This document shows, one piece after another, positions 23,569 to 34,500 of a stretch of 64,000 nt of DNA (its first letter is position 1; every line of letters begins with the position of its first letter). The translations under genes were made by a program, and so were the position numbers. Location: the NCBI GenBank assembly GCA_024114885.1, contig CP099418.1:930001-994000 (forward strand). The letters are read 5' to 3'. Below the pieces are notes generated by a model. The model ran no database searches and was not told the origin of the DNA. It saw only the letters and a program-made list of their open reading frames with translations. This stretch comes from Septoria linicola. Taxonomy: Eukaryota; Ascomycota; Dothideomycetes; Mycosphaerellales; Mycosphaerellaceae.

Positions 23569-24694
23569 TCACAACTTCGCCTCGTCCGTCGGCTTCTCGC
23601 CAATCACGTCCAAGAAAGCTGTGTGGACGTGCTCGGTCAAATCAGCCGCCTGCAACGACCTGCCCTTCTCCTTGAATGCCAACCTCGAGCACTCTCTCGT
23701 TATAGCAGAGCCACCGTACGCAACATACGTCAGCAACTCATCGGGCGTCATATCGCCCTCGTGATCCCAGATCTTCTCCAGATAAGCCTTGCGATACGCC
23801 AACAACGTAGCCAAGGATCCTGTCAAAGTATCTCCCTGGCCACCAGAACGCTTCAATCCACCCTCACCATCCGAAATCAGCGTCTGCTTGCCGTTGGAAA
23901 TGTAATCCACGCTGCCCTTCTGGATGATCGTCACGCCACCATACGCATTGGCCAACTTCTCGCACAGCTTCGTTGGATCCTCTTTGGTCGTATCAATGTC
24001 TTTGCTCTTGGCCAACCGACCAAACTCGACCACATTCGGAGTCAAGATACACTCTTTGTATCCCTGCACGAGCTCTGGTCGCGTCTGAGCGAGATACAGT
24101 CCGTCAGCGTCGAGCACGAAGGAAATGTTGCGCTTCCTCGCCTCGGTGATGACGCGAGCGCAAGTCTCTTGCATGGCTGGGTCGCGGCCGAGACCAGGGC
24201 CGATGACTACGACGTGCAGACGGTCGAGCATGGCAACGACTTCGTCAGAGATGCTGTCGATGGTTTCGCCTTGGGCGAGGTTCTTTTGTTGCCGCATGTA
24301 TGGGTGCACCATGAGGTTGGGAGAGTAGGTCTTGATTACAGCGCCAGCGCCGGGTTCGCAGATTACGTGGGACTATTGCAATAGGTATTTTCATTAGCTG
24401 TGTGATCTCAAGGCTTCAATTATGTTTCTTCATGTCGAGATACCATGTCCGCTCCAAGCTTGGCAGAAGCCATTGCTGAGAAGTATGGCGCTCCAGTATA
24501 GTCTTCACTGCCTCCAATCACAGCGACGCGACCGAGCTGGCCTGTGAAAGTAGATTAGCTTTTTTGCCATGTTTAGCGTGATCTTGGTGTGTTGTCGTGT
24601 GCTCCTCGTTACCTTTGTGGAACTTCTCCAGCATTGGAGGGACCATCTTGAACACCTTGCCCAAGACTTCCTTGCGAGACATGTTGGTGGCCAT
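23569..24694 (-). CDS. ATP-dependent (S)-NAD(P)H-hydrate dehydratase (YjeF C-terminal/CARKD family)
   Basis: Three exons (24613-24694, 24444-24541, 23569-24372) with two 71 bp introns give 327 aa, near the yeast enzyme (337). The family marks are GQLGRVAVIGGSEDYTGAPYFSA, VVVIGPGLGRDP, ILTPNVVEFGRL and the nucleotide-binding GGQGDTLTG loop containing the catalytic Asp. The enzyme uses ATP to dehydrate the damaged hydrate of NADH/NADPH back to the cofactor, together with an epimerase encoded elsewhere. The first exon starts MATNMSRKEVLGK. Fungal homologues may be cytosolic or mitochondrial; no clear presequence is seen. A 306-codon frame on the opposite strand is a shadow. Confidence 0.93.
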
Positions 24695-25168
24695 TGTTGC
24701 TGGTATTTCTGATTCGGTAGGGCAAATTGAGCTGTTTGTTTAGAGAAATGGCCCAAAAGGCCGATCGAGGAGAAGCTTGATGTTGTTGCTTCATGGCTTT
24801 CATATGATGCGCATATGATGATATCGTCTATCATGTGATAGTCGCTCGCAAGCGCCGATGGGCTCTCTGTGGTTTTGTGGCCTCAGGCTCAGACTATCAA
24901 GCCCTGCAGCTGTGCGGAATGCTTCACTTCTGTCGCGTGTCAGATTAGCCGAGGCGCAAGGCACGTGATCTCGTGGCCCAATGACTCTCTCGGGGGAGAT
25001 GTAGTCGTATCAAGACAATTAGCACTAGATACATACTCAATTATCGTCTTATTACGCGTTGTTTCGCATGCGCAACAACTTCGCAGCGCACTGCATGTGA
25101 CAGCCATGTCACGCTAGCTCTTTGCAGTAACACTATGCACGCATACAGGCAAGGCCACGCAGTCGCAG
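24695..25168. other. intergenic, 474 bp
   Basis: Promoter of the dehydratase gene and 3' region of the protease gene. No coding frame is supported. Confidence 0.4.
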
Positions 25169-26845
25169 CTACGCGCTAGTAACGTGAACACCTCCTGCAA
25201 GAGCGCTTCGTCCAAGTATGGTATACTGTTCGAGATGGTCCTCTGCCAGAGCCAACACATGCTTGCCGATATCATGACTGTCGTAGATGACATCATATGT
25301 GGCCTTTGCCGCGGTGCTGACATCCGCTCCGGTATCAAGTACTGGCCAGTGATTCTGGACCAGAATAGCCGTAAGCAGGAGCGCAGAAGCTTCAATGTCA
25401 CGATTCAAAGTCTGGCGGCGTCGAAGGTCCTTGTACATATTCGAAGTCTGGTTCTTGAGTTGTCCGAGCAGTTTGACCCAAGCTTGATCGGTGATAATTA
25501 TGGCTGATGGACCCATGCGTGGCATTTTCGCAAAGAGTCCGACGACATATTCCAATATTGTCTGCAGTTCTGCTGTCAACGTAGAGACTGCGAGATTAGT
25601 GTCTTCGAACGCTGGCTTGGAGTCCTCAACCATTGTTTGGCGAAAGGCTTCGTAAGCATCTGCGACTTTGTGCTTCTCGTGGGCGACAATGCGGCAATAA
25701 ATCGTCATGCGAGCAGCATCCACAGTTGTCATAAGCACACCGTAGACACTGGCAGGGCTCCCATAGTAGGTCTGAATAGTACGTTAGCATAGTTCAGCAG
25801 AGGAGAAGAGTGAACACTATACCTCGCTCGCGGTGTCAGAGAGACCATCAGTCTCTATGTGATCGTCTTGCCGTCGCCACTGCAAAAGCCGCTGCCGCAT
25901 TGCAGCTTCGTCTCCACCTACCTTCGTCCACAATGCTTCTTCTGTGTCTCGTATATCGGCGATGTAGTGACCACTGTGAGAAGTGGCCCCAATGTGGAGG
26001 ACTTTGACAGTGACTCGGCACAGCTTGTTGATCCCAGTGACTGGAAATAACCCATTCGGTGCCAAGGCTTTTGTAGTGTTCTTGGCTCCGGTCTGCTTGT
26101 CGAACAGGTTGACCATGATCAAGAGCTTCGATGCGTTAGCACTGTAGCTTTGCCAAACGTTGATCAAGGAGTGATATTGTGACTTGCACTGCGCTCTCCC
26201 GCAATTCACCTCGATCGCATCAGGTTGCAGAGCAGAAGCCAGAATTGCCACATCTAGCTGGACTTCCTCGCGGAGGGTCGACTGATAGGTCGAAGGTCTA
26301 CAGCGAACGTGCGTGTAGCATCAGACCCGCTATTCTGAAAGCCGCATAGGAAGCACCGACGATAGCTCATGGATGAGCCAAAGAGAACGTCAAGGTAAGA
26401 GGAGTCGTTGTCAAGCTCTGTGCTCTTAGCTTTGAGCGGATCTGTGAGAAGGTCCAGGAACTCAAAGGCATCTTGCTGTTCACCTTTCTCCATTTCTTGC
26501 GCATGTCTCGCAATCGCTTTCTCCAGCTCGTTCTGCTGTTACACGGCTCCGTTGTAGTTGCCTGTGCTGAGATGCTCAAGGACCAGATGGACGGCTTTAC
26601 CGATTTCATGCTGCGGTGTCTCGCCTTGCTCGACTCGTGCCATAACGAGCGCGCTGTTGCGCATAACCTGCAGCATAACACTGCGATAGCATGTTTGGCC
26701 CAGGTTCACAATGCCTGTCTGTGTTTGCTGGCTGTCTGTGGAATTGGAGAACTCAGATGCAGGATCTCTCGAGGCGCCTCTCTGGCCCTTGTTCGATGAA
26801 TCAATTGGTGCAGACGATGAGCCGAATGCAGCGCCTTTTGATCGG

Positions 26846-26930
26846 CCTGCTTTGCTAGCTCCTGCTTTGCCAGCTCCTGCTTTTCCAGCTCCTGCTGTTC
26901 CAGCTCCTGGCTTTGCAGCTCCTGGCTTTG
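26846..26930. repeat. 15-bp tandem repeat inside the USP gene
   Basis: About five diverged copies of a 15-base unit (GCTTTGCCAGCTCCT type on the plus strand), encoding AGAGK-like repeats (GAGTAGAGKAGAGKAGASK) in the linker before the USP Cys box. Confidence 0.7.
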
Positions 26931-28543
26931 GGTCAGATAGCTGGCCTGCGGAAGGCTTGCCCGAGGTGGGACCTGTCGATACTGCTTTGTTGGAGCTGGT
27001 ACCCGGTCTCTGCAAGGTCATGCGCTGCTCGGGACTGGGTGCATCAGACGCACGGCCTGGGACCGGCGCTTCTGACAATATCTGCTGAGCTTTGTTGGAT
27101 TGCAAAGGGAAGACCACACGAAGACGAATAAGCTCTTTAGAACTTGTAAGAGGTTCCAAATTGCCCAAGTGCAACTTGAGTTGGTCATGACAAGTTTGTG
27201 CCAGCAGAGCAGCAGCGTTCCGAACATTGAATCGGCCAGTAAGGTTGTACATCGAAGCGAGGATGTTGTAAAGCCACTGGAGCTTGTCTCGGAGGACATT
27301 ACCAGCAGATGTGTCTTGTGACTGGAGAGCTTCCTTGTACGCACGGATCGCGGCATTTGGAATTTTTCGCAGCTCATTAGTGGTCATGCTCAAGATCGCT
27401 TTGTGGTTTGCGCTGAAAGCCTCGAGTTGTGCCGCAACTTCTGCGTTTCCGAGATCGAGCCCGTCGTTGTCCCAAAGAAGGTGAGAACCTTGGGGTCTCA
27501 AGGGCTTGTCAAAGTCTTCGGTGTTCAGAACCCATGCTGCGATATGTTAGCAGTTTCCCCACCACATGAGGCGTGAAGGTAGACCTACCGCTTCCGTCAT
27601 GCTTGGCTGGCAGTTGCTTGATCGGCAGGTCCAATTTGACGCAGAACTCGCAATCATCGTTGAGGTTTGACATTTCCTCTTTGCTGAACTCTTGATCGGG
27701 CAAGACAAGTGCTGTGCATGATTCGCACAACATGCGACAGTGGCTTGCCCCGGATACTTCGCATTGGATGCAGCCCTCGTCGTTCAAGGGGTCTCGCGAT
27801 GTGCAGGCAGGCGCTGTGCTGGCCAGAACAGCTTCCGATATACAGTGTAAGCAATGGTCATTCAGAGCCTGTTCGGTCTCTTGAAAATCTAAGACTTCCA
27901 CTCCTCGATCTACTGTGAACTTCCTAAATTCCGATGGATGATCCGCAATGTATTTGTCGATTCTGGCAAGATTGTTACCACGGGAGCCGAGGATGTTGTC
28001 AATAGCCGCTTGTATGTGCTTTCGTGTGAGGTGCGCGGGATCAAGGTCACCTGTCTGCAGGTTAGGGCGCTGGCCGCGAAGTAGAATGCTTTGGTCTCGC
28101 GGTATTAGAATCACCAACCAATCAGCTGTTGGATAACATACCACAGTCGCACAACGCTTTCAGAAGATCCGCATTAGTCCGCCCGGCAACGATGCATTGC
28201 ACTCGACGCCGCTTCCTCTCCTCCTTCACCGTGGACCCGCGTGCGTTCGCAAAGAGACGAATGGTGTCCAGTGTGTCAGTGATAGCACTGTTCAGTGAAT
28301 GCGCGAGCCTAGATCCCTCGAGAATGTTGTTGTATATGGTGGAATTTGCTCCCATACTTCCTGTTTCCCGGAGAAAGGTGTAGTCTTTGCCATCTTTCTC
28401 TTCCTGCCGCGATGTCAGTACGATCTCCTACGCCTTCCCTGCTCAAAACCTCCATGAACTTCGCGGCGACCAGCGCAGTGCTTGACAAGAAAGGAAAGGA
28501 TTACCAACAAACAGGCTATGTGTAGGGAGGTATGCTTACGTAC

Positions 28544-28929
28544 AGTCTCTTGCTTATGCTCATCGAGATCCATCTTGTCGCCAGGGTCTTGAGTCTATGT
28601 GACGACACACAAAAGTCAGCATGATCTTTGAATCCGTCACCGCTCAAGACCTCGATGAACTTCGCTGCGACCAGCCCAGTGCTTGAAGAGAATGGGAAGG
28701 ACTCGTAACAGGTCGTGTAGGGAATGGTTGTGCTCACGTACAGTCACTTGCTCATGCTCATCGAGATCCATCTTGTCACTAGAGGTTTGAGCCTATGCGA
28801 GAGTCAGCACAATCTCTGGATTATTCTACGCCCAAAGCCTCAATCGTCTTCGCTGCGGCTAACGCAGCACTTAACAAGAACGGGAAGGATTCAGAACAGA
28901 TTATTTCCAGGGAGGTATACTCACGTACA
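28544..28929 (-). repeat. tandemly duplicated exon-intron units in the USP gene
   Basis: Two 51-nt exons (28742-28792 and 28544-28594) encode near-identical 17-residue peptides containing DKMDLDEH. Both are flanked by phase-0 introns whose sequences are also related to each other and to the intron after the preceding exon. The spacing of the three GTACGT donors is 187 and 198 bp. Related intron sequence continues below 28543 to about 28421. Confidence 0.85.
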
Positions 28930-29186
28930 ATCTCTTGCTCCAGCTGTCTGCCACGTAGCTTCCAATACTCGATCTGTACGCGCGGCGGCATTAGATGTAC
29001 ATCATCTTTCTTGATACACGCGAGGTTGCCTGAGATGTCGACAGCCACTTGGGCATTGCTGTCATCCTGTAGTGTTTCCAGATAGGGAATAACAACTGAA
29101 AGCGGTATGGACCACTCGATGTCATCATCGTTCGCAAGATCCAGGCGCGTCTGCAGATGGGGAAGTGCTTCACGTAACAGAGGCAT

Positions 29187-30656
29187 AAGCTCTTGCACGG
29201 TCGTATCGTCGGCTGATGTGGAGTCGTCTTGCGTCGTGCTGTCTGGCTAAGAGCCCGCCATAATAAACGAGAACCGAGCCTGGACGCTCTCTGCTGGATC
29301 GTGGATCCGCGACGAAAGGTGCAGTTGCGTTCGTTAGCGCGATTGTCGTCAAGAGTCGGAATGGAAGAAACCACAGCTGGTGAGTTCACTTCTCGATAGA
29401 TTCGCTCTTGTATCAGGTCAGGTATCTTTGGTGAAGGTTCAGTCGGACAGCGCTGTCAGAACGTCGCTATGCAACGAGGAAGTATAAGGATCGAAGTGCG
29501 AGAGACTGGCGTTTGTGCTGCAGTCACTTCCGCGTCTGTGCTTTGTTGCATGTGCTAGAACGTCACTCGCTGATTCTAAGATGCAGTCAACCGCACGAGA
29601 GGGAGTGAACAATTTACGAGGCGTACTCTATGCCGTAGATGTGTAATCTGGTCTTTGGAACATTACAGAGTGGTGAATGGTTTGTGCTTACGCCAATAGA
29701 CGTTCTTTCATCATTCTCCAGTCCCGTAGCGGCGTGTAAACGACCTTTTCGATTATCTTTTCTACTATATCCAATGACTCTTACATTTAATTGCCATGTT
29801 GTTTCGGAGTCTTGCAAAGTTGCCAGCCAAATTCGCCAGTCCTGACTTCGTCTTCAGAACGTGCTAGGAGCTCTTGCTTTTGTCTGGCATCTTGATCTAT
29901 TCCTTTGGCCGTGTGCCGCTATGTCCATCTACTTATGAGCACTCGTGTGCGTGCGAGGCATGGCAGTAGTTCGCGCATTGCGTTGAGGGTGTAGGATGCA
30001 TGCATTCACGCACGTTGGATGACTTCGACACAGCCGAGTTCTGACACGTGATCGTGGAGCTGTGTCTATCGTGAGGCACACTCGGAAACACTAGTTATTC
30101 AGATGTAGCAGAAGGGGCGGGATTTTCCGGATTCCATAGTAGTAGTGCTCCTAGAATACGTCTTTGCTATGTATCTCTATATATCTCTATATACAACGCG
30201 ATATAACATATAGTAATTGTCCTCTATAATAAGCAGCTATAAATCTACCTATTAGACGAGTTTTAGCTAGATAGCTCTAGCGATACAATCGCTATTATCG
30301 TCGTCGCATTTTATTAGAGTTTCGAGTCGAGAAATGTCTCTAAAGTTTCGAAAATTTCAACCTTAATAGAAATTTCTAAAAATCGAGGAGCTAATAGAGA
30401 ACGATAAGGCGAGTATCTTTTACTACCGTCGCGAAGTCTAGAAAGCGCTCTATTGTAAGTTGTTAAGCATCGAATATTAAAAAAGTGTCGAGGGCGAATT
30501 ATGACGTCTATCATCTAGCAATGCTAGGTGGGCTGTTTTTGTTTCTACAGGTGACCCTCGTTGCTATACTGCGATTACACTTTGCTGCAGAATCCCACCA
30601 TCTGAACTCAGTAACACAATCTACAGCTCCAAAACAACTCCTACTAGTCAAACATC
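29187..30656. other. intergenic, 1.47 kb, upstream of the USP gene
   Basis: The first 200-300 bp are the USP promoter or leader, with a possible 5' non-coding exon ending at CTCTTAG near 29246. The middle has no coding signal; a CACGTG E-box lies at 30045-30050. From about 30120 to 30530 the composition becomes AT-rich (listed separately). Confidence 0.4.
30120..30530. mobile_element. AT-rich, TpA-rich island, probable RIP-degraded repeat relic
   Basis: Hand count of 30181-30480 gives 103 G/C in 300 bases (34%), well below the flanking coding DNA. TpA steps are very frequent (TATATATCTCTATATAC-type strings) and no frame is open beyond short lengths. This is the usual look of a transposon fragment mutated by repeat-induced point mutation. 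No termini or target-site duplication could be recognised, so the element type is unknown. Confidence 0.45.
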
Positions 30657-31256
30657 ATGAGCGGCGTTGGCAGCGGTAGCGGTGATGGCATCCACCCTAC
30701 GGGTCCTAGCCAGCCTGCCCCTCAACACGCATATGAGGCCGCGGGAAACCCAACATCTAAGAACTCTGTAGAAGCATCACGATCCCAAGTCAACGCCAAA
30801 ACCGACGAAGACAACGCAGTGTAAGCATGGCCCAATCTCTACTCCTCATCCAAGACTAACACCTCTCCCTCCAGCGCCCACCGCGGCCCCAACGACGGCA
30901 CCTCCACCGAAGCAACCCCCACCGCCCGAGGCCACGGCGTCCACGGCGCCCCACCGGGCGAAGAATCCCGCGGAATCTCGCAATCCGACATGGACCGCCA
31001 AGAGCTCGAAGCTGACCAAATGGCCGCTCCGGGCGAAGGCAAGATCCGCGCTGCAGTACAAGGCAAAGCCGGCGCTTCAGGACGCGAGCCTGGTCTCGAG
31101 ACTGATATCGAGAAAAAGAAGGCCGAGCAGGCGCCGGCGAGAGAGGCGGTGAAGGCGCAGAAGCAGCATGATGTGGATGTGGGAGGGGTGTTGGGACAGA
31201 GGGGTGGGCCGGCGAATCCAGTGGATAAGAACAATTATCCTAACAGCGGTGATTAG
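30657..31256 (+). CDS. small hydrophilic disordered protein, unknown function
   Basis: Two exons (30657-30820, 30875-31256) with a 54 bp intron (GTAAGC, CTAAC, CTCCAG) give 181 aa. It is Gly/Ala/Pro-rich and strongly hydrophilic, without hydrophobic segment, cysteine or recognisable domain. It begins MSGVGSGSGDGIHPTGPSQ, has a Gly/His/Pro-rich centre and a Lys/Glu/Ala helix-prone stretch (DIEKKKAEQAPAREAVKAQK). The composition recalls stress-protective hydrophilins, but that is only a resemblance. The gene sits right beside the AT-rich island. Confidence 0.75.
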
Positions 31257-31536
31257 ATGGCCAGTTAAGATGGTGCACGTTTTGTGTTGGTTGGCGACGG
31301 CGTTGGGAGGCAGATGAACCAGACCATGACAGCATGAGAAATACATGAAATAGACCAGGTGATAGGATATGCGCGGCAGTACCAGTCTGCATCGCAATAT
31401 GACTAAAGAAGCTCTACCCAATCATTAAATGGCCACTCTTAAGTTTCTACTCGCAATGAGCTGTTCTATAGCCTCTCCATATGAGCTACATGATCGCCAA
31501 GAAATGCCACCCCTCTAACTCGACTCTTTAGGTAAT

Positions 31537-34500
31537 TCATTGATCGTCATCACTTCGTTGTGGAGACTCCTCCTCTTTCGCGGCCTCTTCAATCGTGTTC
31601 TTCCTTTCCAATCCCATCATAAGACCGTCTTCACCAGTGCTCTTCGTCATGCTATGCGTGAGACTGCTAGTGCTTTTCTCCAAACCACCGTCCACCGAGT
31701 CGTCACCAGCAGGTCCAGCCCGAGCAATGGAGCTCTTCCTACGTCTGCTCATGATGCCCGGGAACATTCTTGGTTCATGGCCAGCTAGTGTGCCACTGCT
31801 CAGGCTTGGCTGGAGGATAGTCGAGGCTGACGCTGAAGGCATAGGAGACACTTCTGATTGTGGTGCTTGGTATGTTGTGGGCGAGTCGGACATGTGATTG
31901 AGTGAAGGCTGCCGACGTGGTCCGTTGGCGTGGTCTTGATGTGCCTGACCCAAATCGATCTGTGATAGACGTGCTGCCTGCGCGTTAGGTTGGTACGAAC
32001 GTGGCGTGGCTATTGTGTTGGGATTAGCATAAGTCGTCGTCCCCGGTCTGTAGTTCGAGGCGTCAATACCATGCATCGGATTCGTTGCCGACGGGTGTGT
32101 CATCATGCTGGCAGTTGGAGACGGCGGGACAGTATTGGACTGTTGGCCAGGAGAGAGTGCTGTGGCGCTCAGGCGACCGCCTGGCGGAGCATTGGTATAT
32201 CGATCAATCATGGCCAGCTCTTGCAACCAGGTCTCGTGTCGGAAAGCTTCGCGAATGTTGGGCACATTGACTTTTGCCATGTCGTTGCCAGCAACACCTG
32301 GCAAGTGATAGTTGCTGCCGAGCCAGCGTTGCTTCATGACATGTTCAAACCCGGATTGGATCACTGAATGCTTCGCCAATTCACACATGTCTACTGCAGA
32401 CAGCTTATAGATCTGTGCTGCTACCGCATACTCCTCAATCAATGGCTCTTTCGTAAATGCGAACTGCAGCGGATCGTCTGTTGACAGGCTGACATTCAAG
32501 CCTCGTCGAAAGTACTGTAGGAATGGATTTCGCTCGTAAGCGAGGAATAGGGCATTGTTGCTCAATGGACTCATCGCCACGCCAATCTGTTCCAGGTAGA
32601 AGATGTACTGCAAAAGCGGCACTTTACGTAGTAGCAAGCCGTGACTGATGCTGTGACAGCACAATACTGCAGTCGCCAAGTGGTCTGTATCTCCAGCTTC
32701 ACCACAGTGCGGACGCAATGCAAAAGTATTGAAACCGCGCTGTTTTCGCCAGACGTTGAGGGAAGCGATATTCGCAAAAAGATAGTAGATCCAGTAGGTG
32801 TAGGGCGGGTTCTGCTTGGTGTTCCAATCTTTTGGTAGAGGGAACTTGCGGTAGATGCGTCGTTCTGTCTTGCTCTCGTCATCAACAGAGTCAAACCCTA
32901 TCACCCGTTGCAAGAAGACGTGAAGCTTTGGATGCTTGCTCGGATCCTGAGTCACTTCGAACAATGGCTCGAAAACGTTCTTGATCACCTGCTCGAAGCA
33001 TTCCATTGTTTTGGCCGCCTTGTACACATCGTACAAGCGAGGTATCTGTATCAACCACCTGACGTTTGGCGAGTATAATTTGTTGTCGACCACCCACGCT
33101 GCGAGCTTGTCCCATTCGTCTGCACTGCGCCCGTAGATACTGATGCGCCACTCCACCATTTGATATTTGCTGCTCTCCAAGTCGGCAATGACTTCCTTGG
33201 TAAGCTCCGCGAGATATCTGCCCTGTATGTGGTTATCGGTCTTCAAGAAGATGGTTCGCAATCTGCTCTCGCCGACAGGATTGTACTTGAGATTGAACTT
33301 GTCAAAGCGGTGGAACGAATCAGTGTGGGCGTGCATATCCAGTGTGTCTATACTCAGATCATAGGCTGTCAAGTTGATACTTTCGAATACTTCTTTCAGG
33401 GTGAGGTACTCGCCGTCACGGAAGAGTACTACTTCCTCCGGAGACTTCTTCATCTTGCTCTTGATGAAGCGAAGCAAGTGCTTCTGGTTCATGCACGCAG
33501 AGTGGTGTACGTGAGTGTCCACTTTTCGCACGTTGTAGAAATCACGATGCGGCACGGCTTTGGTGTCTGCCACTTCTTGATATTCGTTGAGAAGCACGTA
33601 CAAGTTGAACTTGCCTTCCAAGTACTGCAGCCGACGGTATGCGAATGACTTGCTCGGCCCATCTGAGCTAATGGCAAGGATGCTGTCAAGGTCCATGTAG
33701 TATTCTCGAATGTCAGGAATGTGCAGTATGGGCTCACCAAGCTCAGCAGACGTCCGGGTCTCGTACACCTGGTACACACCATTTTGGTCGAGCTTGAAAG
33801 TCATCTCCCCAGCATCTGGAACGGGCAGACACTCCTCGAAGTCAAAATCGTCGCCAATGTCCTGTCCCATCTTCCTTTGCGGCTTTTTGGGCTTGGAAGT
33901 AACAGGAGTGGCGTTGCTATCGCCATTCTGCTCCCCCGTGTGGTCGTTTCTCTCTTTGTTCTCGTACCAGACGGGCTCTGGCGGTGGTGGATACAGATTC
34001 CAGCCAGGATCGTCGCGTGGGTTGTCGGTCGGCCCTTGCAAGGAGAGTCTAATGTACTTGTGTCTGAGGTCGAGGATTTTTTGTATGTTTGAATAGATGG
34101 CACTGAGTTCTGATGTCACACTACTGTCGTTGACGGCGTCTTGGCCTATGCCTGCTCCGGCACCGTGTATCCCTTCTTGCTCTAGTAATGGCTTGCGCTC
34201 GTGAGGCAGCCCTGGATGAAGCGAATGTGATTGTGCTGCGCGATCTGCCTCAAGCAGGTTCTCGTCTGCAGCGACACGGCCCTGACGCATACCATTGTAG
34301 CCTTCGAACCTGCCTATGCTGGGTGACTGTATCGTGGAGCTATCAGGGTGCTTACGAGGATCACTAAGACCGACTGGAAGTGCAGAGCGGTAGCCACCTT
34401 GGGCCGAGTCCTTGAATGTTGTCGTGCTCTGTCTGCTCTTAATGCTGCCCGTTCTCTTCAAAGAGCTGGCTTCTCCACCAAAATGACCTGAGTAGGTCCT

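Larger units (their letters stand above)
25169..29186 (-). pseudogene. ubiquitin-specific protease (USP) gene with in-frame stop and frameshift
   Basis: Seven exons: 28929-29186, 28742-28792, 28544-28594, 28142-28403, 27589-28050, 25823-27536, 25169-25771. Introns of 136, 147, 140, 91, 52 and 51 bp keep frame throughout. The USP domain shows the Cys box (GIVNLGQTCYRSVMLQ), GEQQDAFEFLDLL, the CFLCG zinc knuckle and its CGRAQC partner, and the His box (GATSHSGHYIADIRD). Two lesions break it. A TAA at 26541-26539 lies between the Cys box and QQDAFEFL. A frame change near 26290 (after FAVDLR) needs one added base, or two removed, to continue. Repaired length would be about 1,133 aa. A 57 bp intron starting GTGTAA could bypass the stop but has weak signals and would delete conserved sequence. 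The start (ATG 29186) is tentative; the frame is open back to a CTCTTAG acceptor-like site. Either a young pseudogene or base errors. Confidence 0.72.

Noticed and set aside
23464..24384. 306-codon plus-strand frame
   Set aside because: Lies opposite the NAD(P)HX dehydratase exons, which carry conserved catalytic motifs and a consistent splice pattern.
26286..26344. 59-bp intron (GTGCTT...TGTAG) that would bypass the USP frameshift
   Set aside because: Frame arithmetic works, but it would excise the CFLCG zinc knuckle and the TFAVDL strand, which are conserved in the family.
26485..26541. 57-bp intron (GTGTAA...ATGGAG) that would remove the stop in the USP gene
   Set aside because: Keeps frame but has a weak donor, a purine-rich acceptor and no branch site, and would delete conserved residues before GEQQDAFEFL. 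Kept only as an alternative.
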